In this document: positions 1 to 8,949 of the stretch, one piece after another | Layout: each line of letters opens with the position of its first letter | How positions within the stretch are numbered: position 1 is the first letter of the stretch | Assembly (NCBI RefSeq): GCF_005869225.1 | Contig: NZ_SWFP01000012.1 | Coordinates: 104,206-168,205 of the forward strand | DNA: 64,000 nt | Source of the DNA: Dyadobacter bucti | GTDB taxonomy: Bacteria > Bacteroidota > Bacteroidia > Cytophagales > Spirosomataceae | Direction: 5' to 3' | The notes under the pieces: model-generated | The model's database searches: none | Told to the model about the DNA's origin: nothing | The model's input: the letters and a program-made list of their open reading frames with translations, nothing else | Translations under genes and position numbers: made by a program

Positions 1-180
1 ATTGTTTTGTGGTAAGATATATTACGAAATTGCAAGCCTGTCGAGAAGCTTTTCCCCAACTACTCTCACCTTGATACAAAATACAGATCCTAAAATCTGC
101 ATTACCCTTACGAAACGTATAATGGCTATAGTTACTCAGTTTGCTGCAGTTAATAATGAGTCACAAAAAATTAGATAGCC

Positions 181-738
181 ATGTTACTATCATCTAAAAT
201 TATTTTACTTGTGGTCGTCATGCTTTTCATCATTATTCAGATGAGAAAGAATGATTTTCCTGATGAGATAAGGTCTAACCTTCAAGATTTGCTTCGGATT
301 GCGAATAGAAATGGTATTCAAATTCAGGAGCTTGGCAAGGCGGTGGACTTGCTGCGTAAGGATTTTGCCTACAGCACCATGCATCTGGAAGATTTTAATG
401 AGGAATACAAGCGATTTTTAAAGCATTTGAATACATACTACAAAGAATCCGCTAAGAGCCAACAAGTTAGCGAGCAGATACAAACCGATATTGAAACGTT
501 AAGTAGCCTGTTGAAGAATATGGATTTGACAAGAGAAAATTTACAAGGTATAACCAACTCTCATGAGAAAAGCATTGGTCAACTTGTTTCTGGTGCAGAA
601 TCTAATCTTAATGAAAGTATTGAGAGGGCTGAAAAATCCATGATCCGGATTCTAACTACTATAAAAGAGAATGCGAGATTGAATGTCAAGAACCATTACA
701 CACTTGAAGAATTTGAGCGCGACTTAAACGGAAATTAA
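181..738 (+). CDS. Membrane-anchored coiled-coil protein, unknown function
   Basis: A 185-residue protein with one N-terminal hydrophobic segment (residues 3-20, almost all L/I/V/M/F) followed by a long charged, Ala/Leu/Glu-rich helical region, consistent with a single-pass anchor and a coiled coil. No enzyme motif is visible. It is the first of three closely packed small genes (gaps of 2 nt each), so an operon is likely. The 180 nt before it hold no gene that I can see. The frame is clean and the ATG is the natural start. I do not recognise the family. Confidence 0.65.
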   Translation: MLLSSKIILLVVVMLFIIIQMRKNDFPDEIRSNLQDLLRIANRNGIQIQELGKAVDLLRKDFAYSTMHLEDFNEEYKRFLKHLNTYYKESAKSQQVSEQIQTDIETLSSLLKNMDLTRENLQGITNSHEKSIGQLVSGAESNLNESIERAEKSMIRILTTIKENARLNVKNHYTLEEFERDLNGN

Positions 739-740
739 AT

Positions 741-1112
741 ATGAAAACCATTTTGTATTCACTTATGCTACTAGCCCTAGCCTTTGTATTAGTAACTGAG
801 CTGTTAAATTCTAAGACTTTGGTTAAACCAATACCCATTGGGCAAATGATTAGCAATGCGCCACTTTCTATTGTTAAATCAGATAGTGTAAAGGCGGCTA
901 TTTTAGAAAAAATCCACATTCCTAAAACAAAACTTAGTGATGAGCAGTTTCTATTGATTTATAAAAATGTTGATGGTGAAGTTTGGAAGATAGAGAACTC
1001 GCTACCCTTTTGGGGTGCGGGAGAAAAAAATGATTCTGTATGGGTATATTTTTCTAACGTTAACAGGAAGAATGGTTATGTTTCATACTCAGACGTAAAA
1101 CCGATGAAGTAG
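741..1112 (+). CDS. Small secreted or membrane-anchored hypothetical protein
   Basis: A 123-residue protein with an N-terminal hydrophobic stretch (residues 4-20) that could be a signal peptide or anchor. The rest is soluble and contains a central W-K-I-E-N segment and an aromatic-rich C-terminal half (FWGAG, VWVYF). Start and stop are each separated from the neighbours by 2 nt, which supports co-transcription with the genes on both sides. Nothing in the sequence identifies a function. Confidence 0.6.
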   Translation: MKTILYSLMLLALAFVLVTELLNSKTLVKPIPIGQMISNAPLSIVKSDSVKAAILEKIHIPKTKLSDEQFLLIYKNVDGEVWKIENSLPFWGAGEKNDSVWVYFSNVNRKNGYVSYSDVKPMK

Positions 1113-1114
1113 AC

Positions 1115-1315
1115 ATGAATACTCAAATCACTCACGGAGAACAGTTTTTAGCCTTCTCCGCTATCCGAAATCATTACAATGGCATCATTATTCTAAGTGT
1201 AAAGGATTTATTTACATGTAACAGAATTTGCGATTTGTACGCTGCAAACAAGAAAGTGCCGGATGACCTGTATCATGAATTTAAAGCGATCGTTACAGAA
1301 CATAATGTCAACTAA
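1115..1315 (+). CDS. Small hypothetical protein, 66 aa
   Basis: The third gene of the tightly spaced set, starting 2 nt after the previous stop. It is a soluble 66-residue protein without signal peptide or recognisable motif (it contains FAFSAIRNHYNG-like aromatic residues and one Cys). The support is its position and uninterrupted frame only. The family is not recognised. Confidence 0.5.
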   Translation: MNTQITHGEQFLAFSAIRNHYNGIIILSVKDLFTCNRICDLYAANKKVPDDLYHEFKAIVTEHNVN

Positions 1316-1426
1316 GAGTATGATATGACATGTTAGAAATCTACTTGCATATCATGAGAGTTGGCTTATCAAAGCAGAGGCTGCTTTCCATAGATTAATC
1401 TTTGAATGTTAGATATGATACCGAAA

Positions 1427-1454
1427 TTCGGTTGTCGGGAATACTACATGTAAG
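1427..1454 (+). repeat. GGTTGTCG...ACATGTAAG repeat, copy 1
   Basis: The segment reads TTCGGTTGTCGGGAATACTA followed by CATGTAAG. Near-identical segments occur at 8426-8454 and 8547-8574, and a decayed one at 54193-54216, all in the same orientation and all between genes. This copy lies just downstream of the repressor gene of the SOS cassette. The TAAG end resembles the inner end of Tn3-family terminal inverted repeats, but that identity is only a suggestion. Confidence 0.7.
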
Positions 1455-1510
1455 TTCACGGGGCAAATGAGGCTGCTTCAAATTGATAGGGCCATATTCA
1501 CTTATGACTT

Positions 1511-2335
1511 TCATAAAGAGCTTCCAACTTTTTCTTCCACAACCTTCATTCGCTCCAATATTTCGTTAACTGTCTGGGCAATGTGGTGCATTTGTGAAAC
1601 AGGCTCTGGCAGGTCTTTGGACTGATAGCTATGGTATTTCCAGATTTCCAACACGTCACTGGCCACAACCTGATAAGGCTCATACAATGGGTTGAGTGAT
1701 TCTAAAAGCACTGTTTTATTAACCGGATCAACAGTGAGCCTTTTGAAGACAAAATCCTGCTCCCCGCGCAGCATGGCAATGCATAGTATGCCTGGTTTTA
1801 ACTGTGTCCAGTCTTCCACAAACTTACAAATCACATCAGATCCTTCCGGAAGTGGCAGCATGGAATCACCAATCGTAGGAAACATCCGGAAGGTGCCGCC
1901 AGCAGGAAGGTTAGGCATAGAAAACTTGGGTAGCTTGGCAATGAAGTCTGGGTCAGCATACCCATGACGATAGCCCGCCTTGGCCTTGATGGGTACATAC
2001 TCGACATTTTCTTTACTTGTCTGATCAGTTGAAATAGCCAGTACCCGCAAATTGCTGCCGGTAATGTAAACATCACTTCCAGACTCCAATTCTCGAAGCT
2101 TCAACTCTGAGATTTTCGTAAGGTCAACCCGGAAAAGCGTGTCAATGCTGATATGAAAGAAATCTGAAAATTTCATCAGGTCAGCTGCGGTCGGGTTTTC
2201 TGTCCTTCCTGCTTCAAGGGAAGCCAGTTTAACACGGGTTAAACCAAGCTTTTGTGAAAAATCTTCCTGGGTCAACCGCTTGCGGTCACGCAGGAAACGG
2301 ATGTTAGTGTGGAAAAAAAGTTTTGCGCTTGTCAT
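1511..2335 (-). CDS. XRE/S24 self-cleaving repressor of the SOS mutagenesis cassette (LexA-like)
   Basis: A 274-residue protein. Residues 8-66 form an XRE-type helix-turn-helix (LTQEDFSQKLGLTR, then LASLEAGRTENP). Residues 115-235 form an S24/LexA-type peptidase. The expected cleavage bond Ala120-Gly121 (KAKAGY), catalytic Ser158 (GDSM) and Lys198 (FVFKRL) are all present. The last ~30 residues form a predicted amphipathic helix. It is transcribed divergently from imuA across a 70-nt A+T-rich gap with palindromes. By analogy with lexA2-imuA-imuB-dnaE2 cassettes, it should repress the cassette and itself until RecA-stimulated autocleavage after DNA damage. The fold is LexA-like, but the XRE DNA-binding domain differs from canonical LexA. 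Confidence 0.88.
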   Translation of the reverse strand: MTSAKLFFHTNIRFLRDRKRLTQEDFSQKLGLTRVKLASLEAGRTENPTAADLMKFSDFFHISIDTLFRVDLTKISELKLRELESGSDVYITGSNLRVLAISTDQTSKENVEYVPIKAKAGYRHGYADPDFIAKLPKFSMPNLPAGGTFRMFPTIGDSMLPLPEGSDVICKFVEDWTQLKPGILCIAMLRGEQDFVFKRLTVDPVNKTVLLESLNPLYEPYQVVASDVLEIWKYHSYQSKDLPEPVSQMHHIAQTVNEILERMKVVEEKVGSSL

Positions 2336-2344
2336 GGCATAATG

Positions 2345-2395
2345 TTATTATTGAAATCACAACTTTGTTATTAATAATATCAAAGCTAATAATAA
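2345..2395. promoter_or_regulatory. Candidate operator between the repressor and imuA
   Basis: The 70-nt divergent gap contains TTATTATTG (2345-2353), the perfect palindrome TTATTAATAA (2368-2377) and CTAATAATAA (2386-2395), the outer two being inverted relative to each other. CTTTG (2363-2367) and CAAAG (2381-2385) flank the central palindrome. These sites sit where both divergent promoters must lie, so they are good candidates for binding by the XRE/S24 repressor. This is inferred from position and symmetry. Confidence 0.5.
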
Positions 2396-2405
2396 ATGCT
2401 ATGAT

Positions 2406-3143
2406 ATGGAAACTGCAACTGATAAGAATGAGCTGATAACCAGGCTGAGAGCTGAAATCCTTTCCTTGCAGGGCATGCGTGTGGCTTCACACCATAAACA
2501 GATGGGGACAGGATTGGGGCCAATCCAGGATGCGTTTCCCCAGGGGGCATTTCCAGTTGGGGCTATGCATGAATTTATCAGTACGGACCAGGGACAATCC
2601 GCAGCAACGAGCGGTTTTATGGCTGCGCTTGCAGGTTTCCTAATGAAGCAGGATGGTATCTGCCTTTGGGTCGGGATGCAAAGGACTGTTTTTCCACCAG
2701 CTTTAAGCTTCTTTGGGCTAGCACCGGAAAGGGTCATATTTATTGACGTCAAAAAGGAGCGTGACTTGCTCTGGATGATTGAGGAAGGGCTTCGTTGCCA
2801 GGCACTTTCAGCAGTAGTTGGCCAGGTACAGGAAATTGGGCTAACCGCATCCCGACGGCTTCAACTTGCCTGTGAGCAGAGTAGGGTGACCGGCCTTTTG
2901 CATAGGATAAATCCACGCAGTATGAATCCAGTTGCCGCCGTCTGCCGGTGGCAAATTAGCCCACTCCCGACAGAGGGGCAAAACGAGCTTCCAGGTGTCG
3001 GGCATCCCCGCTGGAATGTGCAGCTGCTAAAAATCCGCAACGGCCAGCCAGGCAGCTGGCAGGTAGAATGGCAAAATCAGAATTTGAAATCCATTATAAC
3101 GCAGGATAGCCAGGATAAGGGCGAGCTGCTTCAAGTAGGGTAG
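2406..3143 (+). CDS. imuA: ImuA-like accessory protein of the DnaE2 mutasome
   Basis: A 245-residue RecA/SulA-like protein (for example VGAMHEFIS, then ICLWVGMQRTVFPP). It lacks a classical Walker A glycine loop, as is common in ImuA proteins. It is the first gene of the imuA-imuB-dnaE2 operon and stops 2 nt before imuB. Family knowledge: ImuA (also called ImuA'/SulA2) works with ImuB to bring DnaE2 to stalled forks for error-prone translesion synthesis. Expression is expected to be controlled by the divergent S24 repressor. Confidence 0.85.
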   Translation: METATDKNELITRLRAEILSLQGMRVASHHKQMGTGLGPIQDAFPQGAFPVGAMHEFISTDQGQSAATSGFMAALAGFLMKQDGICLWVGMQRTVFPPALSFFGLAPERVIFIDVKKERDLLWMIEEGLRCQALSAVVGQVQEIGLTASRRLQLACEQSRVTGLLHRINPRSMNPVAAVCRWQISPLPTEGQNELPGVGHPRWNVQLLKIRNGQPGSWQVEWQNQNLKSIITQDSQDKGELLQVG

Positions 3144-3145
3144 GT

Positions 3146-4645
3146 ATGGCGCGCTATGTATCCATATGGTTCCCTCATTTAACCACAGACCGGCTTGTGT
3201 TAAAACGGCCTGAGCTGGCAGGTACTCCTTTTGTTTTGGCTGCGCCCAGCCGCGGACGTGTTGTAGTGAAAGCAGCTAGCGCACAGGCCCGGGGCTGCGG
3301 AATCATGGAAGGCATGGTTGTGGCAGATGCCCGTGCTGTTCTGCCCTCGTTGGAGGTGATCGAAGACGATGCAGAGCTGGCAGAAAAACTTCTGAATGCA
3401 CTTGCAAAATGGACGCTACGCTACACGCCACTTGCAGGGATTGATCTTGATGACGGTTTGATTTTAGATGCAACCGGCTGCACGCATTTATGGGGTGGTG
3501 AGATGGCTTACCTGAAAGATATCGTCGCCCGCTTGAAAGGCAGTGGTTATGATGCGCGCGCGGCCATGGCAGATACGATAGCCACCGCGTGGGCTGTTTG
3601 CCGGTACGGTAAATCCGAGCGTATCGTTGCGCCTGGCGCACAGCTTGATGCACTACAAGCCTTACCGCCTATGGCGCTGCGCTTAGAGCAGATTACCATC
3701 GAAAAGATGTATAAGCTTGGGTTTTATCAGATAAAAAGCTTTGTGTATATAGCGCCATCTGTGCTTAGACGGCGTTTTGGGCAGGCGCTTTTAGACCGGC
3801 TAGGGCAGGCGCTTGGCCATGTCCATGAAGCCTTCGAGCCAATCCAACCACCTGAGCCATTTACTGAGCGATTGCCTTGCCTGGAACCCATTCGCACCGC
3901 ACCGGGCATCGAGATTGCCATGCAAAAGCTGCTGGAAATGCTGTGCAGCCGGCTTGCCAAAGAAGGGCAGGGGGTACGCAAAGCAGTACTGAAATGCTAC
4001 CGGATTGACGGTGAAATGCAGCAGGTGGAGATTGGCACCAGCTTTGCCAGTTGCAGTGCAGGACACTTGTTCAAACTCTTTGAGTTAAAAATCCCAACCA
4101 TTGAACCGGCATTGGGCATTGAGCTTTTTGTATTGGAGGCACCGATAGTAGAACCGCTTGGAGAGCAGCAAGACCAGCTCTTTAATTTAGGTGCGGCAAA
4201 CAAATGGGTGGAAATTGCAGAGCTCCTTGACCGCCTTGTTGCAAGGGCGGGCCCTGACATCAGCCATCGCTACCTACCCGCCCAGCACTACTGGCCAGAG
4301 CGCTGCACCATTGAAGCGGCCACTTTAAAAGAGCAACCGCAGACTCCCTGGCGCATTGACCGGCCCCGGCCCGTGCATTTGCTACCAGAACCCCAGAGGG
4401 TAGAAGTCTCAGCCCCCGTTCCGGATTACCCGCCCATGCTTTTCCGCTATCAGGGAGAAGTCCACAAGATAAAAAGGGCAGATGGTCCCGAGCGAATTGA
4501 ACAGGAATGGTGGATACAGGAAGGTTTGCACCGCGATTACTATACAGTCGAAGATGAAGCAGGGGCCAGGTTCTGGATATTCCGGCTCGGCCACTACCAG
4601 GATGACAACAAGCCCGAGTGGTTCATACACGGATATTTTGCATAA
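3146..4645 (+). CDS. imuB: ImuB, catalytically inactive Y-family polymerase homologue
   Basis: A 499-residue member of the DinB/UmuC Y-family. The palm starts at residue 4 (VSIWFPHL), where active polymerases have a metal-binding Asp motif such as DMDAFF, so that acidic residue is missing. The equivalent of the SxDE motif reads LDDGLILDATG (around residue 102). This matches the ImuB subfamily, which acts as a clamp-binding adaptor rather than a polymerase. The C-terminal ~120 residues are the ImuB-specific extension. The 2-nt gap to imuA and 19-nt gap to dnaE2 support an operon. Confidence 0.9.
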   Translation: MARYVSIWFPHLTTDRLVLKRPELAGTPFVLAAPSRGRVVVKAASAQARGCGIMEGMVVADARAVLPSLEVIEDDAELAEKLLNALAKWTLRYTPLAGIDLDDGLILDATGCTHLWGGEMAYLKDIVARLKGSGYDARAAMADTIATAWAVCRYGKSERIVAPGAQLDALQALPPMALRLEQITIEKMYKLGFYQIKSFVYIAPSVLRRRFGQALLDRLGQALGHVHEAFEPIQPPEPFTERLPCLEPIRTAPGIEIAMQKLLEMLCSRLAKEGQGVRKAVLKCYRIDGEMQQVEIGTSFASCSAGHLFKLFELKIPTIEPALGIELFVLEAPIVEPLGEQQDQLFNLGAANKWVEIAELLDRLVARAGPDISHRYLPAQHYWPERCTIEAATLKEQPQTPWRIDRPRPVHLLPEPQRVEVSAPVPDYPPMLFRYQGEVHKIKRADGPERIEQEWWIQEGLHRDYYTVEDEAGARFWIFRLGHYQDDNKPEWFIHGYFA

Positions 4646-4664
4646 GTCTTAAACAAATCCAGGC

Positions 4665-7600
4665 ATGGCTTATACCGAATTACAGGTAACGACAAATTTC
4701 AGTTTTCTCAGGGGTGGCTCACATCCTGAGGAACTTGTGGAGTATGCATGCGCAATTGGCTACAAGAAAATAGCCATCACCGACCGCAACACGTTGGCTG
4801 GGATCGTGCGTGCACATGCTGCGGCGCGTGGAAAGGATATTCAGATCATCCCTGCAGCGCGGCTTGATTTGATCGACGGCCCAAGCCTTCTTGCATACCC
4901 AACAGATAAGGGCGCTTACGGGCGCCTGTCGGGGCTTCTTTCAACGGGGAACCTGCGGACCGAGAAAGGCAAATGCGCACTTTTCCGAAGGGATGTATAC
5001 GCGCATAGCGAAGGGATCATTTTCATTGCTGTTGCACCAGATGAGCTCAATACAGAATTTGATTTTGAACCTGGCTTTGAAAGGGCGCTTAAAGATTATC
5101 GGGATGCCCTGGGTGATCAGCTTTACATTTCGGCCAGCCGGGGTTACCTGGGCAATGATGCCAAAAAACTTTACCGCCTTTCACAAATCGCTGACCGGCT
5201 TGGTATCCCGCTTGTAGCCACTAACGATGTGCACTATCACCATTCCGAGCGGCGGCAGTTACAGGATATTTTGACCTGTATCCGTGAAAAGTGTACGATC
5301 TATAACGCTGGCTTTTTGCTGCACCAAAATGCTGAGCGGTACCTAAAACCAGAGAAAGAGATGTTGCGCCTGTTCAGGGCATATCCCGATGCAGTACGCC
5401 GTAGCCAGCAGATTGCTGATGCCTGCCAGTTTACGCTTGATAGTTTGAAATACGTATATCCGGAAGAGATCACCAGTGAAGGCCGAAGCCCACAAGAAGA
5501 ACTCACCTATCTGGCATGGAAAGGTGCCAGGGATTTCTACGGTGATCCACTGCCCGAAAAAGTAGTAAATGCCATTAACCATGAAATGAAATTTATTAAA
5601 GAGATGGATTATGCGGCCTATTTTTTGACTGTATATGATATTGTGCGGTTTGCGCGGCAGAAAGGTATATTATGCCAGGGGCGGGGCTCGGCTGCCAATT
5701 CGACGGTCTGTTTCTGTTTGGGCATTACCAGTGTTGATCCGACCAAATTTGATTTGTTGTTTGAGCGGTTTATATCATCGGCGCGGAATGAGCCCCCAGA
5801 TATCGACGTAGACTTTGAGCATGAGCGGCGCGAAGAAGTCATCCAGTACATTTATGAAAAGTATGGACGGGACCGGTCTGCGATCGTCGCCACTGTGACC
5901 CAGCAGCACCAGAAAGGGGCGATCCGTGATGTGGCCAAAGCGATGGGTATGTCTGTCGATGCCATTAACCGGCTCTCTGGCTCAATTTGGGAGTTTACCG
6001 ACGAATGGTTTGAAGGTAAGCGCATCACTGAGCAGGGCTTTAATGCCGACGACCCGCATCTTGTCAAAGTGCTGGACTTAACACGTCAGTTTATGGGCTT
6101 TCCGCGCCAGCTGGGCCAACATACGGGCGGCTTTGTGATCACCCAAGGAAAGATCACAGATCTTTGCCCGATCCTAAACGCTCGAATGCCGGGCCGTACC
6201 AACATTGAATGGAACAAGGACGATATCGATACGCTTGGTTTTCTGAAAATTGATGTCTTGGCGCTAGGGATGCTGACCTGCATCCGGAAAGCGTTTGATT
6301 TGGCCAAGGAGCATTACGGCCTTTCGCTAACACTAGCTAATGTGCCGCAGGATGATCCGGTAGTATATGATATGATCGGTCACGCAGATACGATTGGCGT
6401 GTTCCAGATCGAAAGCCGCGCGCAGCAGTCGATGCTACCACGCATGAAGCCCAAAGATTTTTATGACCTGGTCATTGAGGTCGCCATTGTTAGGCCAGGG
6501 CCCATTCAAGGGGATATGGTGCACCCGTATTTGCGACGCCGGAATGGTGAAGAAGCTGTCGAGTATCCTTCCAAAGAGCTGGAAGCAATCCTGGGCCGAA
6601 CGTTGGGCGTACCGCTGTTCCAGGAGCAGGCGATGAAAATCGCCATCGTTGCCGCCGGCTTTACGCCGGCAGAAGCCGACAAGCTACGGCGCAGCATGGC
6701 AACTTTTAAACTATCCGGGATGGTGTCGCAATTTGAAAAGAAGCTGATCGATGGTATGACTTCACGCGGCTACTCGGAAGATTATGCTAAAAGGATCTTC
6801 CGGCAGCTCGAAGGCTTTGGAAGCTACGGGTTTCCTGAAAGCCATGCGGCCAGTTTCGCCCTTCTTGTATATGTTTCCTGCTGGCTTAAATGCTATTACC
6901 CAGATGTTTTTGCTGCTGCGCTGCTGAATAGTATGCCCATGGGTTTTTATCAGCCTGCCCAAATTATTATTGATGCCCGAAAGCATGGGGTCGTTGTAAA
7001 GCCGGTTGACGTGAATTTGTCTTTTTGGGACAACATGCTGGAAGTAGCCGAAGGGAAATACAAAGTGATCAGGCTTGGCTTCCGGCAGGTAAAAGGAATC
7101 AGGCAAGATGAAATGGAACTGCTTGTTGCGGCAAGATCTCACCCTTATGCATCTATCCATCTGGTCCGTGATGCTGGCGTCTCCCAAAGTGCCATTGAAA
7201 AGCTTGCTGATGCGGATGCATTCGGTACCATGGGGCTTGACCGCAGGCGGGCGATGTGGGAAGCGACTGCGCTTGCAGACCGGCCGTTTGGGCTTTTTAC
7301 TGGTCAGCAGTCGCAAAGCGCATTTGAGCAACCGGTCGAGCTTCCTAAGCTGACGCCTGCTGAGCATGTTGTCCAGGATTATGCTTCCACTTCACTTTCG
7401 CTTAAAGCGCACCCGGTAAGCTTCGTGCGGCAGCAGCTTTCCGCCAAACGCGTGGTTGCAACCCAGGATCTTTACAGCCGCAAAGCGGGCACCATTGTCC
7501 GGGTAGCAGGCTTGGTGCTCGTCAGGCAGAGACCGGGGACAGCGGGCGGGGTTTGCTTCATCACCATCGAGGACGAGACCGGAGTAGCCAATTTGGTCGT

Positions 7601-7898
7601 CTTTCAACACCTTTTTGAAAAGTACCGCAAAGAGATTTTGCGTGCGCGACTTTTGATGGTCGAAGGCAAGTTGCAGATCGAAGGTGAAGTCGTGCATGTG
7701 ATCGTTCGTCACTGCTATGATGCATCACCACTGCTTCGCGAGCTCAATGCGGCCAGCGGCGCAGATCCCGACGTGCAAACACTTTCACGTGCAGATGAAA
7801 AAGATGAATACGCATCTGCGGCAGTAAACAAAAAAACGCAGGTAAGAAAGAAAGACGTCCAACTGGAAATCTTCCCATCGGGGCGGAATTTCAAATAA
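4665..7898 (+). CDS. dnaE2: Error-prone DNA polymerase III alpha subunit DnaE2 (ImuC)
   Basis: A 1077-residue C-family polymerase. It has an N-terminal PHP domain (residues 1-210; TELQVTTNFSFLRGGSHPEE, ITDRNTLAG), a polymerase core with the catalytic Asp pair in PDIDVDF (near residue 380) and the third Asp in LKIDVLALGM (near 528), a helix-hairpin-helix region, and a C-terminal OB-fold (residues 945-1020; VRVAGLVLVRQRPGTAGG, FITIEDETG). The length is normal for DnaE2 and shorter than replicative DnaE1. In the operon it is the catalytic subunit of the ImuA-ImuB-DnaE2 complex. The last ~30 residues are a charged tail. Confidence 0.95.
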   Translation: MAYTELQVTTNFSFLRGGSHPEELVEYACAIGYKKIAITDRNTLAGIVRAHAAARGKDIQIIPAARLDLIDGPSLLAYPTDKGAYGRLSGLLSTGNLRTEKGKCALFRRDVYAHSEGIIFIAVAPDELNTEFDFEPGFERALKDYRDALGDQLYISASRGYLGNDAKKLYRLSQIADRLGIPLVATNDVHYHHSERRQLQDILTCIREKCTIYNAGFLLHQNAERYLKPEKEMLRLFRAYPDAVRRSQQIADACQFTLDSLKYVYPEEITSEGRSPQEELTYLAWKGARDFYGDPLPEKVVNAINHEMKFIKEMDYAAYFLTVYDIVRFARQKGILCQGRGSAANSTVCFCLGITSVDPTKFDLLFERFISSARNEPPDIDVDFEHERREEVIQYIYEKYGRDRSAIVATVTQQHQKGAIRDVAKAMGMSVDAINRLSGSIWEFTDEWFEGKRITEQGFNADDPHLVKVLDLTRQFMGFPRQLGQHTGGFVITQGKITDLCPILNARMPGRTNIEWNKDDIDTLGFLKIDVLALGMLTCIRKAFDLAKEHYGLSLTLANVPQDDPVVYDMIGHADTIGVFQIESRAQQSMLPRMKPKDFYDLVIEVAIVRPGPIQGDMVHPYLRRRNGEEAVEYPSKELEAILGRTLGVPLFQEQAMKIAIVAAGFTPAEADKLRRSMATFKLSGMVSQFEKKLIDGMTSRGYSEDYAKRIFRQLEGFGSYGFPESHAASFALLVYVSCWLKCYYPDVFAAALLNSMPMGFYQPAQIIIDARKHGVVVKPVDVNLSFWDNMLEVAEGKYKVIRLGFRQVKGIRQDEMELLVAARSHPYASIHLVRDAGVSQSAIEKLADADAFGTMGLDRRRAMWEATALADRPFGLFTGQQSQSAFEQPVELPKLTPAEHVVQDYASTSLSLKAHPVSFVRQQLSAKRVVATQDLYSRKAGTIVRVAGLVLVRQRPGTAGGVCFITIEDETGVANLVVFQHLFEKYRKEILRARLLMVEGKLQIEGEVVHVIVRHCYDASPLLRELNAASGADPDVQTLSRADEKDEYASAAVNKKTQVRKKDVQLEIFPSGRNFK

Positions 7899-7910
7899 AC
7901 AGACCAGTGT

Positions 7911-8387
7911 ATGACTGCATCTTATAACCCATTTTTAGTACTGGATATGCCTTATCTCAAAGCGCTGCTTAGAAGCGGAAAATACTTTATCGTCCTACAA
8001 CGCTTTAATTGGTCTGGCTTGCCAAAAGGCCAGGCTTTTATAGCGACTCCTTATCAAGATCGGAACGCCGCGCAAAAACACGCAACGAAGCTGACTGCCC
8101 AAGAAGGGCGAATGCTGGACGTGCGTACTGAGCATGATAAGTTTAGCAAGCTCTTCAATGACCCTAGGTATGTTGTTTTTGTTAGCAAGTTTAAAGAAGG
8201 AGATTGGCAATCGAGAGTTATAAAGCACTACCAAAAGAATATTCACTCTTTTCTAACTGCTAACACTGGTATTGCGCCAGATGAAAAGACCAACATTGAG
8301 CTAACCTTTGAGGACGGGCACCTAATGGCCCATGTCATATCAAATGGGGAGCAGTATCATTGGGAGGCTTGCAAGCTGATTGAGTAA
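7911..8387 (+). CDS. Unknown soluble protein at the end of the SOS cassette
   Basis: A 158-residue soluble protein without signal peptide or membrane segment. It starts only 12 nt after dnaE2 on the same strand, so it is probably co-transcribed and under the same repressor. The N-terminal half is rich in aromatic and basic residues (YFIVLQRFNWSGLPKG). No nuclease or polymerase motif is apparent. It lies inside the region delimited by the ~25-bp repeats, which suggests that it travels with the cassette. The family is not recognised. Confidence 0.7.
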   Translation: MTASYNPFLVLDMPYLKALLRSGKYFIVLQRFNWSGLPKGQAFIATPYQDRNAAQKHATKLTAQEGRMLDVRTEHDKFSKLFNDPRYVVFVSKFKEGDWQSRVIKHYQKNIHSFLTANTGIAPDEKTNIELTFEDGHLMAHVISNGEQYHWEACKLIE

Positions 8388-8425
8388 TATACAGGCAGCA
8401 TCTAATCAAATTTCATGTGAGCGAT

Positions 8426-8454
8426 TTCGGTTGTCGAGAATGCTACATGTAAAG
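8426..8454 (+). repeat. GGTTGTCG...ACATGTAAG repeat, copy 2
   Basis: Reads TTCGGTTGTCGAGAATGCTA followed by CATGTAAAG. It differs from copy 1 at two core positions and has one extra A near the end. It begins about 40 nt after the last cassette gene. Confidence 0.7.
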
Positions 8455-8546
8455 TCTGTCGGAGTTGTATAGACTCAGGATGCATTTAAGCTGCATAACA
8501 GAGCTGTATAATGGGGATGGTCAGTAGAGTTGCATTGGTTGAACAA

Positions 8547-8574
8547 TTTGGTTGTCGCGAATACTACATGTAAG
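8547..8574 (+). repeat. GGTTGTCG...ACATGTAAG repeat, copy 3
   Basis: Reads TTTGGTTGTCGCGAATACTA followed by CATGTAAG. The core is identical to copy 1 except for one base. It is a direct repeat of copy 2, 121 nt downstream. Confidence 0.7.
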
Positions 8575-8949
8575 GTTTTCCAGAAAGTCGACCGCTTCCC
8601 TGGTAGCAGCTGATCCACGTTAACAAGTTGAAGTTGAAATTGTCTCTTCGCATGCAAAAAGCGGACATAGAGTGCGCAGAAACCGTGGTTTTTTTGCGAA
8701 TTCATCTGCATGGAAATATCAGTAATAAATGGGTCACATGGGCCGCAAGAGCCCTATTGGGTTCACTAATTGAAAATGGTTCCACCTTAAACTGTACTTT
8801 ATGACAATGACTCGTTCTAAAAACGGACGTTCATTCTGCATCTTTGATTGACGGGATGCTCATAAGTTCAAATAGGCCACTTCCCGTATATGCAATTACG
8901 TTGATATAGTATTTTAGGATTTGATGAAACACGAACATATCAACTGATC

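Larger units (their letters stand above)
8388..8949. other. Intergenic stretch with two repeat copies, no convincing gene
   Basis: This 562-nt gap between the SOS cassette and the stress island contains two direct copies of the ~25-bp repeat about 121 nt apart. A minus-strand frame at 8475-8711 exists, but its composition is unconvincing and it overlaps a repeat. A poor match to the GGCAY promoter box (TGATATAGTATTTT, from 8904) lies 46 nt before the next start codon. Confidence 0.5.

Noticed and set aside
8475..8711. Open minus-strand frame of 78 codons
   Set aside because: It overlaps a repeat copy and its composition is not protein-like.
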